Below, in pieces: positions 1-7,162 of a DNA stretch of 12,257 nucleotides. A program made the position numbers and the translations under genes. The notes under the pieces were generated by a model that saw nothing but the letters and a program-made list of their open reading frames with translations, made no database searches and was not told the DNA's origin. How positions within the stretch are numbered: the stretch's first letter is position 1; each line of letters starts with the position of its first letter. This DNA comes from Clostridia bacterium (GTDB taxonomy: Bacteria > Bacillota > Clostridia > Oscillospirales > Acutalibacteraceae): the NCBI GenBank assembly GCA_900769375.1, contig CAAGGN010000066.1:1-12257 (forward strand), in the 5' to 3' direction.

Positions 1-1776
1 GGAAATCACGGCGGCGGCCCTACAAAACAGAATATAGAACTGATTTTAAATGCAAGAGAACGCCACCGCGATAAAGAATTTATTTTCTCCGATCTTGAGG
101 ATTATTTTGAGGCAGTAAAGGATAAAAAAGAACCCATCCCCGAAGTAGAGGGTGATTTGCAGTACCATGCTATTGGTTGCTATTCGGCTCACGCAGAGGT
201 TAAAAATTCTATTCGCCGAGCTGAATGTGAGCTTACCGCCGCTGAAAACTTCGGCATGATCTCGGCAACCCTTTGCGATAACGAATATCCCGATACCGAA
301 AAATTTGAAAACGCCTGGGAAAATGTTCTATTTTCGCATTTTCACGACTCTATGGGGGGTTGTAGTATAAAAATGGCTCACGATGATACGCTTCTGATGC
401 TCGGCGAGAGCAGAAGCGTTGCTATGAAGGAAGAAAACAACGCACTTCAAACTATCTCTTGGAAAATAGATAGCCGTGACGCAGGAAAAGGTTACCCTTG
501 GGTTATATTTAACCCCCATAGTTTTGAAGTTAAGGCGGTGGTTTCACAGAGGTGCCGAGGCAAATCCACCCTTCACGACAAGGAGGGTAATATGATACCT
601 TTCCAAGCCGTGCATATGGATTCTCACCTTGTTGACGGCGAGTGGAATCAGGCCTTGGCGGCAGAGGTTACGGTGCCGCCTATGGGTTATACTTGTATAT
701 ACAGAAAAAATCCCGACCCACAAAACCCCGAACCCCCTCAATTTGAAGGTCGGGTTAAGGCGGAAGACAACATACTCGAAAACAACCGTTATCGCATAAC
801 CTTTGAAAAGCATACGGGTTATATTACCTCCTTTTTTGATAAAGAAAAGGAGTTTGAACTAATTAAAGATTACGGCGCCCAGCCCTTAGTTATTGACGAA
901 ACGGGCTATGACACCTGGGCTCACTTTAAAACCCGTTTTGATAGGGAGATGGGTAGGTTTACCGATGCCAAGATAACAGTAGTTGAAAACGGCCCTGTAA
1001 GAGCAACTTTAAAGGTGGAAAATTTTTACGGCAATTCAAAACTCACCCAGTACTTCTCCTTGACGCCTGACGGTGACCTTCAAGTAAGGGCCACTGTGTA
1101 CTGGCGGGAAAAGCATAAAATGCTAAAACTTCGTTTTAATACAGTGTTCGATGATAGTAAAGCATATTGTGAAATTCCCTTCGGCGTTATGCAAAGAGAA
1201 ACTGACGGCAAGGAATATCCCGCTCTAAAATGGCAAGCCCTTAAAAACAAAACGGGCGGACTTGCGATTATCAATAATAATAAGTATAGTTTCTCAAGTT
1301 GCGGTGGCGCTATGGATTTAACGGTTGTCCGTTCACCTTATTATAACGACCATTCGGGGAAGGAAGACCCCGAAGGTATATTTATGGATCAGGGCGAGCA
1401 CGAATTTTCTTATGGGCTTATCCCCGTTTACGAAGAAGGTTGGAGCAAGGTCATAAAGTCCGCCGCTCTCCTTAATAAACCCGTTACTATGATAGTGGAA
1501 AACAATCACGAAGGAATACTACCTGATACCGATAGCGTTTTAAATGTAAGTCGTGATAATATAATAATTTCCGCCTTTAAGCGCTCGGAAGATAATAAGG
1601 GTACGGTTATTCGCGCTTATGAAACCGACGGCAAGGAAACCGAAGTTACGATAAGCGGAAAAGGAATAGCTGTTCCTCTTAAAGTCAAATTTGCGCCGTA
1701 TTCGGTTAATACATATATATCAACTGACGGTGCGAAGGAATGGAAAGAGGTCTTGATGACCGAGTTTGATATCTAA
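1..1776 (+). CDS. GH38 alpha-mannosidase, C-terminal part (5' end outside window)
   Basis: The reading frame is open from the first base and codes for 591 residues up to TAA at 1774-1776, so the true start lies to the left. Family GH38 enzymes hydrolyse terminal alpha-mannosyl residues with retention. Visible GH38 marks are the GNHGGGPT stretch (window residues 1-8) at the end of the catalytic barrel, the helical middle domain with HAIGCYSAHAEVKNSIRRAE (about 55-74) and the strongly typical FSHFHDSMGG segment (111-120). From about residue 205 onward the protein is the beta-sandwich C-terminal domain (for example NNRYRITFEKHTGYITSFFD). The barrel part carrying the nucleophile Asp is not in view, so activity and any signal peptide cannot be judged. 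The TTG at 157 is internal and not a start. The gene converges on the lipoprotein gene and shares its terminator. The family call is firm; the exact substrate is not visible. Confidence 0.93.
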   Translation, partial: GNHGGGPTKQNIELILNARERHRDKEFIFSDLEDYFEAVKDKKEPIPEVEGDLQYHAIGCYSAHAEVKNSIRRAECELTAAENFGMISATLCDNEYPDTEKFENAWENVLFSHFHDSMGGCSIKMAHDDTLLMLGESRSVAMKEENNALQTISWKIDSRDAGKGYPWVIFNPHSFEVKAVVSQRCRGKSTLHDKEGNMIPFQAVHMDSHLVDGEWNQALAAEVTVPPMGYTCIYRKNPDPQNPEPPQFEGRVKAEDNILENNRYRITFEKHTGYITSFFDKEKEFELIKDYGAQPLVIDETGYDTWAHFKTRFDREMGRFTDAKITVVENGPVRATLKVENFYGNSKLTQYFSLTPDGDLQVRATVYWREKHKMLKLRFNTVFDDSKAYCEIPFGVMQRETDGKEYPALKWQALKNKTGGLAIINNNKYSFSSCGGAMDLTVVRSPYYNDHSGKEDPEGIFMDQGEHEFSYGLIPVYEEGWSKVIKSAALLNKPVTMIVENNHEGILPDTDSVLNVSRDNIIISAFKRSEDNKGTVIRAYETDGKETEVTISGKGIAVPLKVKFAPYSVNTYISTDGAKEWKEVLMTEFDI

Positions 1777-1782
1777 AAAAAT

Positions 1783-1812
1783 AAACCGCAGAATCTCTTG
1801 ATTCTGCGGTTT
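1783..1812. terminator. Bidirectional intrinsic terminator between convergent genes
   Basis: A perfect 13-bp stem (1783-1795 with 1800-1812) closes a TCTT loop. Read on the minus strand it is followed by a T-rich run, TTTATTTTTTT, corresponding to positions 1785-1775; this overlaps the stop codon of the mannosidase gene and should end the lipoprotein transcript efficiently. Read on the plus strand it is followed by a weaker run (TTTTGCTTT, 1809-1817). It starts 7 nt after the mannosidase stop and lies 17 nt beyond the lipoprotein stop. Confidence 0.93.
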
Positions 1813-1828
1813 TGCTTTATCTGTTTAA

Positions 1829-2929
1829 TTATGCTTCGGGATACTTAATGTTCTTAACCTTTAAACGCTTAATAGCGGACTTATGTTTTTCTACATTAAG
1901 GAGTTTAGCGGCTTCTTCAAGTACCTTTTCGTAATCCTCGTCGAACTTAAGGTGACGCAAACTCTTAACCAAAAGATCATAGTAATAATCGTCACCTGCG
2001 ATATCGCCCTTAACAAAGAGCACGATACCCTTATTATCATCAAGGGTTTTAACCTTAACCTCTCCAACCTTCATATCCTTGGTATCTTTGAAGTAATCGG
2101 AAGCGTAATCGGTATCTTCGTCACCTAAAATTTCGGCGTTGACATCCTTGGGCTTTGGAGTTTCTTCTTTATCGGAGACATCTTCGGTGGTTTCTTCCTT
2201 CTTGTCTTCCTCTTCATCGGGACCTACATATTCCTTAAGAACAGTTTCAAAGTTCTTTCTGCCTGCCTTTAAATCCTCGGCGGCCTTGTTAATAAAGTCG
2301 GTCTTGGCTTTGATTTCGTCATCCTTAAGGGTGGTGAAATCAACCTCAATCATATCAACTATAAGATATTTCTTGGTAAGGATTTCCTTAAGGGTTTCCT
2401 TATCGGCTTCCTTTTCGCCGCCTTCACCGTAAATGAAATCGAAATACTCTTCTGAATAATAAGTATCGGTCATATAGGTTTTGAAGGTGGAAAGGGCAAC
2501 GCCGTTGGGCTCAAGGAAGGTAGCGTAGCCATAGGAATTCCAATAATATTCGGCATAATATTCTGCCATTTCCTTGGTATCCTTATCAAGCTCCAGCTTG
2601 TTATCCTTGCAAAGATTTTTACAAGCGGCAATCTTTTTAAGGTTATCTACAGCGGTATCTTCTACCCAAGTAACAAAGTTCTTGTTATCAATGGTCTGCT
2701 TATGGTAATCAATGCCTTCGGCGGCGGCATCAACATCGCCCGAAAGCTCCTGATCAATTTTACTTCTTGCCTCACTATCGGCAAAAACCAAAGCGCAGAG
2801 ATAATATGCGGCGGTAAAATCATTGCCTTCAATAGTGAGGGCGATTTCATCCTTTTTGTGACAGCCAACAAAGGAAAGGCACATAAGCATTGCCAAAACT
2901 AAAGCTGTTAATCTTAAAACTATTTTCAT
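1829..2929 (-). CDS. PrsA/SurA-like foldase lipoprotein with a degenerate PpiC-like domain
   Basis: A 366-residue protein with a lipoprotein signal peptide: MKIVLRL, a hydrophobic core, and a lipobox-like FVGC with Cys23 as the probable lipidated residue. It is therefore likely anchored outside the cytoplasmic membrane. Residues 30-180 are mostly helical and resemble the chaperone part of SurA/PrsA proteins. Residues about 185-235 (YLIVDMIEVDF through NFETVLKEY) fit the first half of a PpiC peptidyl-prolyl isomerase fold, and MKVGEVKVKTLDDNKGIVLFVK fits its last strands. Between these halves sits an acidic, Lys/Thr/Pro-rich linker (about 237-263), and the usual GG-LG core of PpiC is not seen. 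Isomerase activity is therefore doubtful, and a holdase or foldase role is inferred. It lies downstream of mfd, a place where I recall Clostridia often encoding such foldases. ATG 2929 is preceded by CGGAGG with 8 nt spacing, and a promoter lies in the gap to mfd. Confidence 0.72.
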   Translation of the reverse strand: MKIVLRLTALVLAMLMCLSFVGCHKKDEIALTIEGNDFTAAYYLCALVFADSEARSKIDQELSGDVDAAAEGIDYHKQTIDNKNFVTWVEDTAVDNLKKIAACKNLCKDNKLELDKDTKEMAEYYAEYYWNSYGYATFLEPNGVALSTFKTYMTDTYYSEEYFDFIYGEGGEKEADKETLKEILTKKYLIVDMIEVDFTTLKDDEIKAKTDFINKAAEDLKAGRKNFETVLKEYVGPDEEEDKKEETTEDVSDKEETPKPKDVNAEILGDEDTDYASDYFKDTKDMKVGEVKVKTLDDNKGIVLFVKGDIAGDDYYYDLLVKSLRHLKFDEDYEKVLEEAAKLLNVEKHKSAIKRLKVKNIKYPEA

Positions 2930-2937
2930 TTCCAGTT

Positions 2938-2943
2938 CCTCCG
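2938..2943 (-). promoter_or_regulatory. Ribosome binding site of the lipoprotein gene
   Basis: Minus-strand CGGAGG lies 8 nt ahead of ATG 2929. It fixes this start, immediately ahead of the signal peptide. Confidence 0.8.
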
Positions 2944-2959
2944 TAGTAAACTTAATAAG

Positions 2960-2988
2960 ATTATATACTAAACTTATATAAATGTCTA
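2960..2988 (-). promoter_or_regulatory. SigA-type promoter for the lipoprotein gene
   Basis: On the minus strand TAGACA (2988-2983, five of six consensus bases) is separated by exactly 17 nt from TATAAT (2965-2960, perfect). It lies wholly within the 72-nt gap after mfd. The predicted transcript start is near 2953, giving a leader of about 25 nt. No terminator hairpin is seen after mfd, so read-through from pth-mfd probably adds to expression. Confidence 0.75.
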
Positions 2989-3001
2989 CAAATTTTTTAT
3001 A

Positions 3002-6000
3002 TTATAATATTTTAACAAGTTTTGTAACTGTGTCAGTGGTTTTTTCTCCCGATTTGAGCTTTATAACATAACGGGGCTTATCCTTGAAGGTGACGGCGAA
3101 GCTATCCTTGAAACCGTCGGTAAGCTTGCCGACAGTCTCTTCGTTTAGATTTTCAGTGTGAAGAATAAGGGAGCTTTCGGTGCCCGTTATTTCATAAATT
3201 CCGTTTGATGCGGCTTTGTTTCGAAGCAAAGCAATATCCATAAGCCCGAGAACTGAACGGGGCGGCTCGCCAAAGCGGTCGCAGAGTTCATCTATGATAT
3301 CGGTAACGTCATCATCGCTTTGAATATCGGCAATTCGCTTATAAATGCCAAGTCGGGCGGGCAAAGATTCAATATAGTTTTCGGGAATATGGGCGGAAAT
3401 ATTAAGGTCAACGGTGCATTCGCGGGTTTCCTTTACCTCAACGCCGTTTTCGCGGTTTACAGCATCGGAAAGAAGCTTTAAGTACATATCATATCCGACG
3501 GCCTCCATATTTCCGTGTTGTTCGCCGCCTAAAATACTGCCGGCGCCTCTGATTTCCAAATCTCGCATAGCGATTTTAAAGCCCGAGCCGAATTCGGTAA
3601 ATTCTCTTATGGCTTCAAGGCGTTTTGAGGCAACATCGGAAAGCTGTTTGTTTCTGTTAAAGCAAAAGTACGCGTACGCCCTTCGGGGTGAGCGGCCAAC
3701 ACGGCCTCTTAGCTGATGAAGCTGGGAAAGTCCCATTCTATCGGCATTTTCTATTATAAGGGTGTTGGCGTTAGGTACGTCCACACCCGTTTCGATAATA
3801 GTTGTGCAGACAAGCACGTCAATTTCGTGCTCAACAAGCTCTTGCCAAACCTTTGATAGTTCATCTTCGCTCATTTTACCGTGAGCAACGGCAAAGCGGG
3901 CGTCGGGGATTCGGGATTTAAGCTTTGCGGCGCAAAGGTCGATACTCTCAACCCGATTATGCAGATAATAAACCTGACCGCCGCGGCGAAGTTCTTTATT
4001 TATGGCGTCAATCAGTACCCCGTCATTATGCTCTAAAACGTAGGTCTGAACGGGATGGCGGTCGCCCGGAGCCTCGTCTATTGAGGACATATCCCTAAGC
4101 CCCGACATTGCCATATTAAGAGTGCGGGGGATAGGCGTTGCGCTTAAAGTCAGAATATCGACAAAGGGGTAAAGCTCTTTAAGTCGCTCCTTTTGCGCTA
4201 CGCCGAAGCGTTGCTCCTCGTCGATTATAACAAGACCTATATCTTTAAATTCCACATCCTTTGATATTAGTCGGTGGGTGCCGACTACCATATCAACCCG
4301 ACCTTTTTTAAGACCCTCGACGGTCTTTTTCTGCTCTTTGGGGGTTACAAAACGGGATAGGAGTTTTACGTTAACGGGTAAATCTCCAAACCGCTTTATT
4401 ATGGTGTTATAGTGTTGCATTGCGAGTATAGTAGTAGGCACCAAAAGGGCGCACTGCTTACCCTCGCTTATGCACTTAAAGGCGGCGCGGAGAGCAACCT
4501 CCGTTTTGCCAAAGCCCACGTCACCGCACAAAAGTCGGTCCATAGGAATATCTTTTTCCATATCTGACTTTATTTCCCTTATGCACTGGAGCTGGTCGGG
4601 GGTTTCCTCATATTCAAAACGGCGCTCAAAGTCGTTTTGAAGGTCGGTATCTTCCGAAAAAGCATAGCCCTTCGTGGCCATTCGCTTGGCGTAAAGAGCC
4701 GTAAGCTGCTTCGCCATATTTTTAACTGCCGCTCTGACTCTCTGCTTGGTTTTTTGCCATTCTTGAGAGCCGAGGCGATTGATTTTAACTGAGCCTTCCT
4801 CGGCGGAGCCAATATATTTTGAAACCAAATCAAGTTGGGTTACGGGAACATAAAGCACGTCGGTGCCCTTATATTTTATCTTGATGTAATCCTTCTTGAT
4901 GCCGCCCGTGGTAATATGATTAATGCCGTCAAATATACCGATACCGTGGGAGGTGTGCACCACCAAATCACCGTTTTTAAGCTCGTCAAGAGAGCCGATT
5001 TCCTTGGCGTTTTTAGGCCTTTTCGGTTTCTTACCCTTATCCGCGGAAATATGGCGGTGGGTTATAAGCATAAATTTAAGAGACGGAATTTCAAATCCAC
5101 TTGAAAGCCCCCCCGTAGAAATAAATAGCCCTTCGCCGTTTATTTCCTCGTTGCCGCTTATCATAAGTGGGTGATAACCCTTTTCTTCAAGACCGAGAGC
5201 GAGGACACGCGCTGCCTTTTCGCCCCCCGCAAGAACAAGAACGCTCCCGCCCTTTTCGAGATTAAATTCAATATCTTCGCACAAAACGCCCATATCTCCG
5301 CTCCAGGAAGTTGAGCGTTTGTAATTAAAGTTGACAAGGTCTTTTACGCTTATTTCATAGGAAGAACGGGGAAAATTATCGACGAAAATCGCTTTTTCTT
5401 GGAGGGCGAAAAATTCATTTTTATCAAGGGTTGTTTTCGCACAGTCGGGACAGATAACACCGCTTTCGAGGAGTATTTTTATATCCTCGCTCTGCATCGT
5501 GAATATGCTTTTAAGCCGCTCGGCAATGTTGCCCGATTCGCAGAGTATAAAGGGGCAGTTTTTAATATAATCAAAAACTGTACTTATTCCGCCTTCGTAA
5601 AGGAAGGGTAGATATAAATCGGGAGAAACCGAAACACCGCCTTTTAGCATATCAATATCGTTTTCGATGTTTCGAAGCGTTTCGCCGTCAAGTTTTTTAT
5701 TGTTTTCTATATATTTTTCCAGAGTTTCGGCTAATTTTTGAGGGTTTACGGGCAGTTCGCAAGCGGGAGAAATCTTGACGCTATCAGTGGTTTCCTCGCG
5801 GCGCTGACTTTCAATATCAAAATAGGAAATGGTATCAATCTCATCGCCCCAAAGTTCGATGCGAAGGGGCTTGTGGCTGTTTACAGGGAAAATATCCAAA
5901 ATTCCGCCTCTGATAGAAAACTGTCCCGCTCCTTCACAAAGGTCACTTCGGGTATAACCCGCAGAGATAAGTTTATCCGCAAATTCGGACAAATTAACCT

Positions 6001-6433
6001 CATCGCCCGAGGATACAGTAAACTGATTTTCCTTTAAAACTTCGGGGGGAAGGGTGTACTCAAGAGCCGAATCCACCGATAAAACGAGCATGTCAAAGTG
6101 CCCGTCAAGAATTCTTGACAGGGTGTCTACACGCTTATGCTCATATTCTTTTGAGTACCCCGTAAGCCGCACGAGGTTCAGGTCTCTTGAGGGGAGCAGA
6201 AGGGCATCAAAACCTAATTGCGCGAGGTCTTCCCGCATACCGTTTGCCGCCGCCTCATCGTGACAAATAAGCACGGGTTTTTTACCCGTTTTCTCATAAA
6301 TTCCACCTGCTATAAGGGCTTTATGAATCGAGGAAAGCCCCGTAACACCAAGGGGCAGACACCCCTTTTCTATGGAATTTATCAGGTCTAAAAAATCCTT
6401 GTCACGATTTAAAACGCTAAAAAGAAATTTCAT
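3002..6433 (-). CDS. mfd: Transcription-repair coupling factor Mfd
   Basis: A complete 1143-residue Mfd, close to the 1148 residues of the E. coli protein. Mfd is a DNA translocase that pushes stalled RNA polymerase off lesions and recruits UvrA. The N-terminal part (to about 350) is the UvrB-like damage-recognition module. A CarD-like RNA-polymerase-interacting domain follows (about 485-550, with LKNGDLVVHTSHGIGIF). The RecG-like motor has Walker A GDVGFGKT with Lys643, the DEEQ box at 738-741, LSATPIPRTL, a GVDVPNANTLII motif and RGRVGRS. The C-terminal TRCF regulatory domain (about 980-1090, with IPENYIESLPARLGIYKRIA) is present. No motif is broken. ATG 6433 lies 3 nt after the pth stop; the upstream AGTAGG within the end of pth is a modest ribosome site, so translational coupling is likely. 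The pth-mfd order is conserved in Bacillota. Confidence 0.98.
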   Translation of the reverse strand: MKFLFSVLNRDKDFLDLINSIEKGCLPLGVTGLSSIHKALIAGGIYEKTGKKPVLICHDEAAANGMREDLAQLGFDALLLPSRDLNLVRLTGYSKEYEHKRVDTLSRILDGHFDMLVLSVDSALEYTLPPEVLKENQFTVSSGDEVNLSEFADKLISAGYTRSDLCEGAGQFSIRGGILDIFPVNSHKPLRIELWGDEIDTISYFDIESQRREETTDSVKISPACELPVNPQKLAETLEKYIENNKKLDGETLRNIENDIDMLKGGVSVSPDLYLPFLYEGGISTVFDYIKNCPFILCESGNIAERLKSIFTMQSEDIKILLESGVICPDCAKTTLDKNEFFALQEKAIFVDNFPRSSYEISVKDLVNFNYKRSTSWSGDMGVLCEDIEFNLEKGGSVLVLAGGEKAARVLALGLEEKGYHPLMISGNEEINGEGLFISTGGLSSGFEIPSLKFMLITHRHISADKGKKPKRPKNAKEIGSLDELKNGDLVVHTSHGIGIFDGINHITTGGIKKDYIKIKYKGTDVLYVPVTQLDLVSKYIGSAEEGSVKINRLGSQEWQKTKQRVRAAVKNMAKQLTALYAKRMATKGYAFSEDTDLQNDFERRFEYEETPDQLQCIREIKSDMEKDIPMDRLLCGDVGFGKTEVALRAAFKCISEGKQCALLVPTTILAMQHYNTIIKRFGDLPVNVKLLSRFVTPKEQKKTVEGLKKGRVDMVVGTHRLISKDVEFKDIGLVIIDEEQRFGVAQKERLKELYPFVDILTLSATPIPRTLNMAMSGLRDMSSIDEAPGDRHPVQTYVLEHNDGVLIDAINKELRRGGQVYYLHNRVESIDLCAAKLKSRIPDARFAVAHGKMSEDELSKVWQELVEHEIDVLVCTTIIETGVDVPNANTLIIENADRMGLSQLHQLRGRVGRSPRRAYAYFCFNRNKQLSDVASKRLEAIREFTEFGSGFKIAMRDLEIRGAGSILGGEQHGNMEAVGYDMYLKLLSDAVNRENGVEVKETRECTVDLNISAHIPENYIESLPARLGIYKRIADIQSDDDVTDIIDELCDRFGEPPRSVLGLMDIALLRNKAASNGIYEITGTESSLILHTENLNEETVGKLTDGFKDSFAVTFKDKPRYVIKLKSGEKTTDTVTKLVKIL

Positions 6434-6436
6434 TTT

Positions 6437-7030
6437 TTACCTACTGAATTTATTCATTGCCGAGTCAATGCCTCGGTTTATAATTTCTTTAACCGCCGCT
6501 ACGGTTTTTTTCGTTGCCTCATCAAAATTCTTAAGGTCATCCTTCCCTATTTTGCCGAGAACATGGTTTTTAAGGTCACTGGATCTATCTATTCTTTCAC
6601 CAACACCGATTTTTATTCTCGCTATTTCCTCGGTGCCTAAAACCTCGATAATATCCTTAATGCCGTTGTGTCCTCCGGCGCTTCCTTTGCGGCGGATACG
6701 AATAACTCCGACATCTAAAGATATATCATCAAACATAATTATTATGTTTTCTACGGGAATTTTATAAAAGGAGGATAAAGCCCCTACCGCTTCACCCGAA
6801 TTGTTCATATAGGTCTGGGGTTTGGCGAGAAGCACTCGTTTTCCGTTTATATTTCCCTCGCCGAAAAGTGCGCTATGCTTATTTTTATTAAAAGAGGCGC
6901 CAATATCCCCTGCTAATTTATCAATAGCCATAAAACCTGCGTTGTGGCGGGTTTTGGCATACTCAAGACCCGGATTTCCAAGGCCTACAATGAGAAAATC
7001 AAAGGCGCTTTTATTTGATTTAAAAAACAT
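6437..7030 (-). CDS. pth: Peptidyl-tRNA hydrolase
   Basis: A complete 197-residue Pth, near the usual length of about 190. It cleaves the ester bond of peptidyl-tRNAs that drop off the ribosome, freeing tRNA for reuse in the cytoplasm. All family motifs are intact: VGLGNPG (Asn19), TRHNAGF with catalytic His29, KPQTYMNNSG (Asn76), FDDISL (Asp102) and SAGGHNGIKDII (Asn122). These match E. coli Asn10, His20, Asn68, Asp93 and Asn114. The N terminus has about ten more residues (MFFKSNKSAFDF) than the E. coli enzyme. ATG 7030 is supported by AGGTGA five nt upstream. It is the first gene of the minus-strand cluster, followed 3 nt later by mfd, and it is transcribed away from prfC from a promoter at 7049-7077. 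Confidence 0.97.
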   Translation of the reverse strand: MFFKSNKSAFDFLIVGLGNPGLEYAKTRHNAGFMAIDKLAGDIGASFNKNKHSALFGEGNINGKRVLLAKPQTYMNNSGEAVGALSSFYKIPVENIIIMFDDISLDVGVIRIRRKGSAGGHNGIKDIIEVLGTEEIARIKIGVGERIDRSSDLKNHVLGKIGKDDLKNFDEATKKTVAAVKEIINRGIDSAMNKFSR

Positions 7031-7048
7031 TTATATCACCTAAAGGAA

Positions 7049-7077
7049 ATTCTATCACAAACCGCCCTTTTTTACAA
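7049..7077 (-). promoter_or_regulatory. Promoter of the pth-mfd operon
   Basis: On the minus strand TTGTAA (7077-7072, four of six) is followed after 17 nt by TAGAAT (7054-7049, five of six), preceded by TGA to give an extended -10, TGATAGAAT. The predicted start is near 7042, about 12 nt ahead of the pth ATG, so the leader is very short. Confidence 0.65.
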
Positions 7078-7096
7078 GAAAAATCGCTTATTTCTA

Positions 7097-7125
7097 TTGA
7101 AAAAGGGCATATTCTATGATAGAAT
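7097..7125 (+). promoter_or_regulatory. Promoter of prfC (and probably the rhamnosidase gene)
   Basis: TTGAAA (7097-7102) and TAGAAT (7120-7125) are 17 nt apart, and TG at 7117-7118 makes an extended -10 identical to that of the pth promoter. The predicted start is near 7132. That leaves only about 7 nt before ATG 7139 but about 30 nt before GTG 7163, which favours the later start. The -10 lies in a palindrome, ATTCTAT-G-ATAGAAT (7111-7125), that could serve as an operator. Confidence 0.7.
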
Positions 7126-7147
7126 AAGTTGATTTAATATGTATAAC

Positions 7148-7153
7148 GAGGAG
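7148..7153 (+). promoter_or_regulatory. Ribosome binding site deciding the prfC start
   Basis: GAGGAG lies 9 nt before GTG 7163. The in-frame ATG at 7139 has only the AT-rich sequence AAGTTGATTTAAT ahead of it and no Shine-Dalgarno match, and this GAGGAG would fall inside its coding sequence. Confidence 0.72.
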
Positions 7154-7162
7154 AAATTTAGA

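Noticed and set aside
157..159. TTG as the start of the mannosidase gene
   Set aside because: The upstream frame stays open to the left edge and encodes GH38 motifs (GNHGGGPT), so this codon is internal.
2139..2432. A 97-codon plus-strand frame rich in Ser and Leu, opposite the lipoprotein gene
   Set aside because: It mirrors the acidic, lysine-rich region of the minus-strand gene, has no ribosome site and resembles no family I know.
2930..3001. Possible terminator between mfd and the lipoprotein gene
   Set aside because: The stretch is AT-rich but has no hairpin; its content is explained by the promoter and ribosome site.
6372..6767. A 131-codon plus-strand frame opposite the end of pth and start of mfd
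   Set aside because: It lies across two firmly identified genes on the other strand and has no start signal; its hydrophobic content follows from the antisense of pth.
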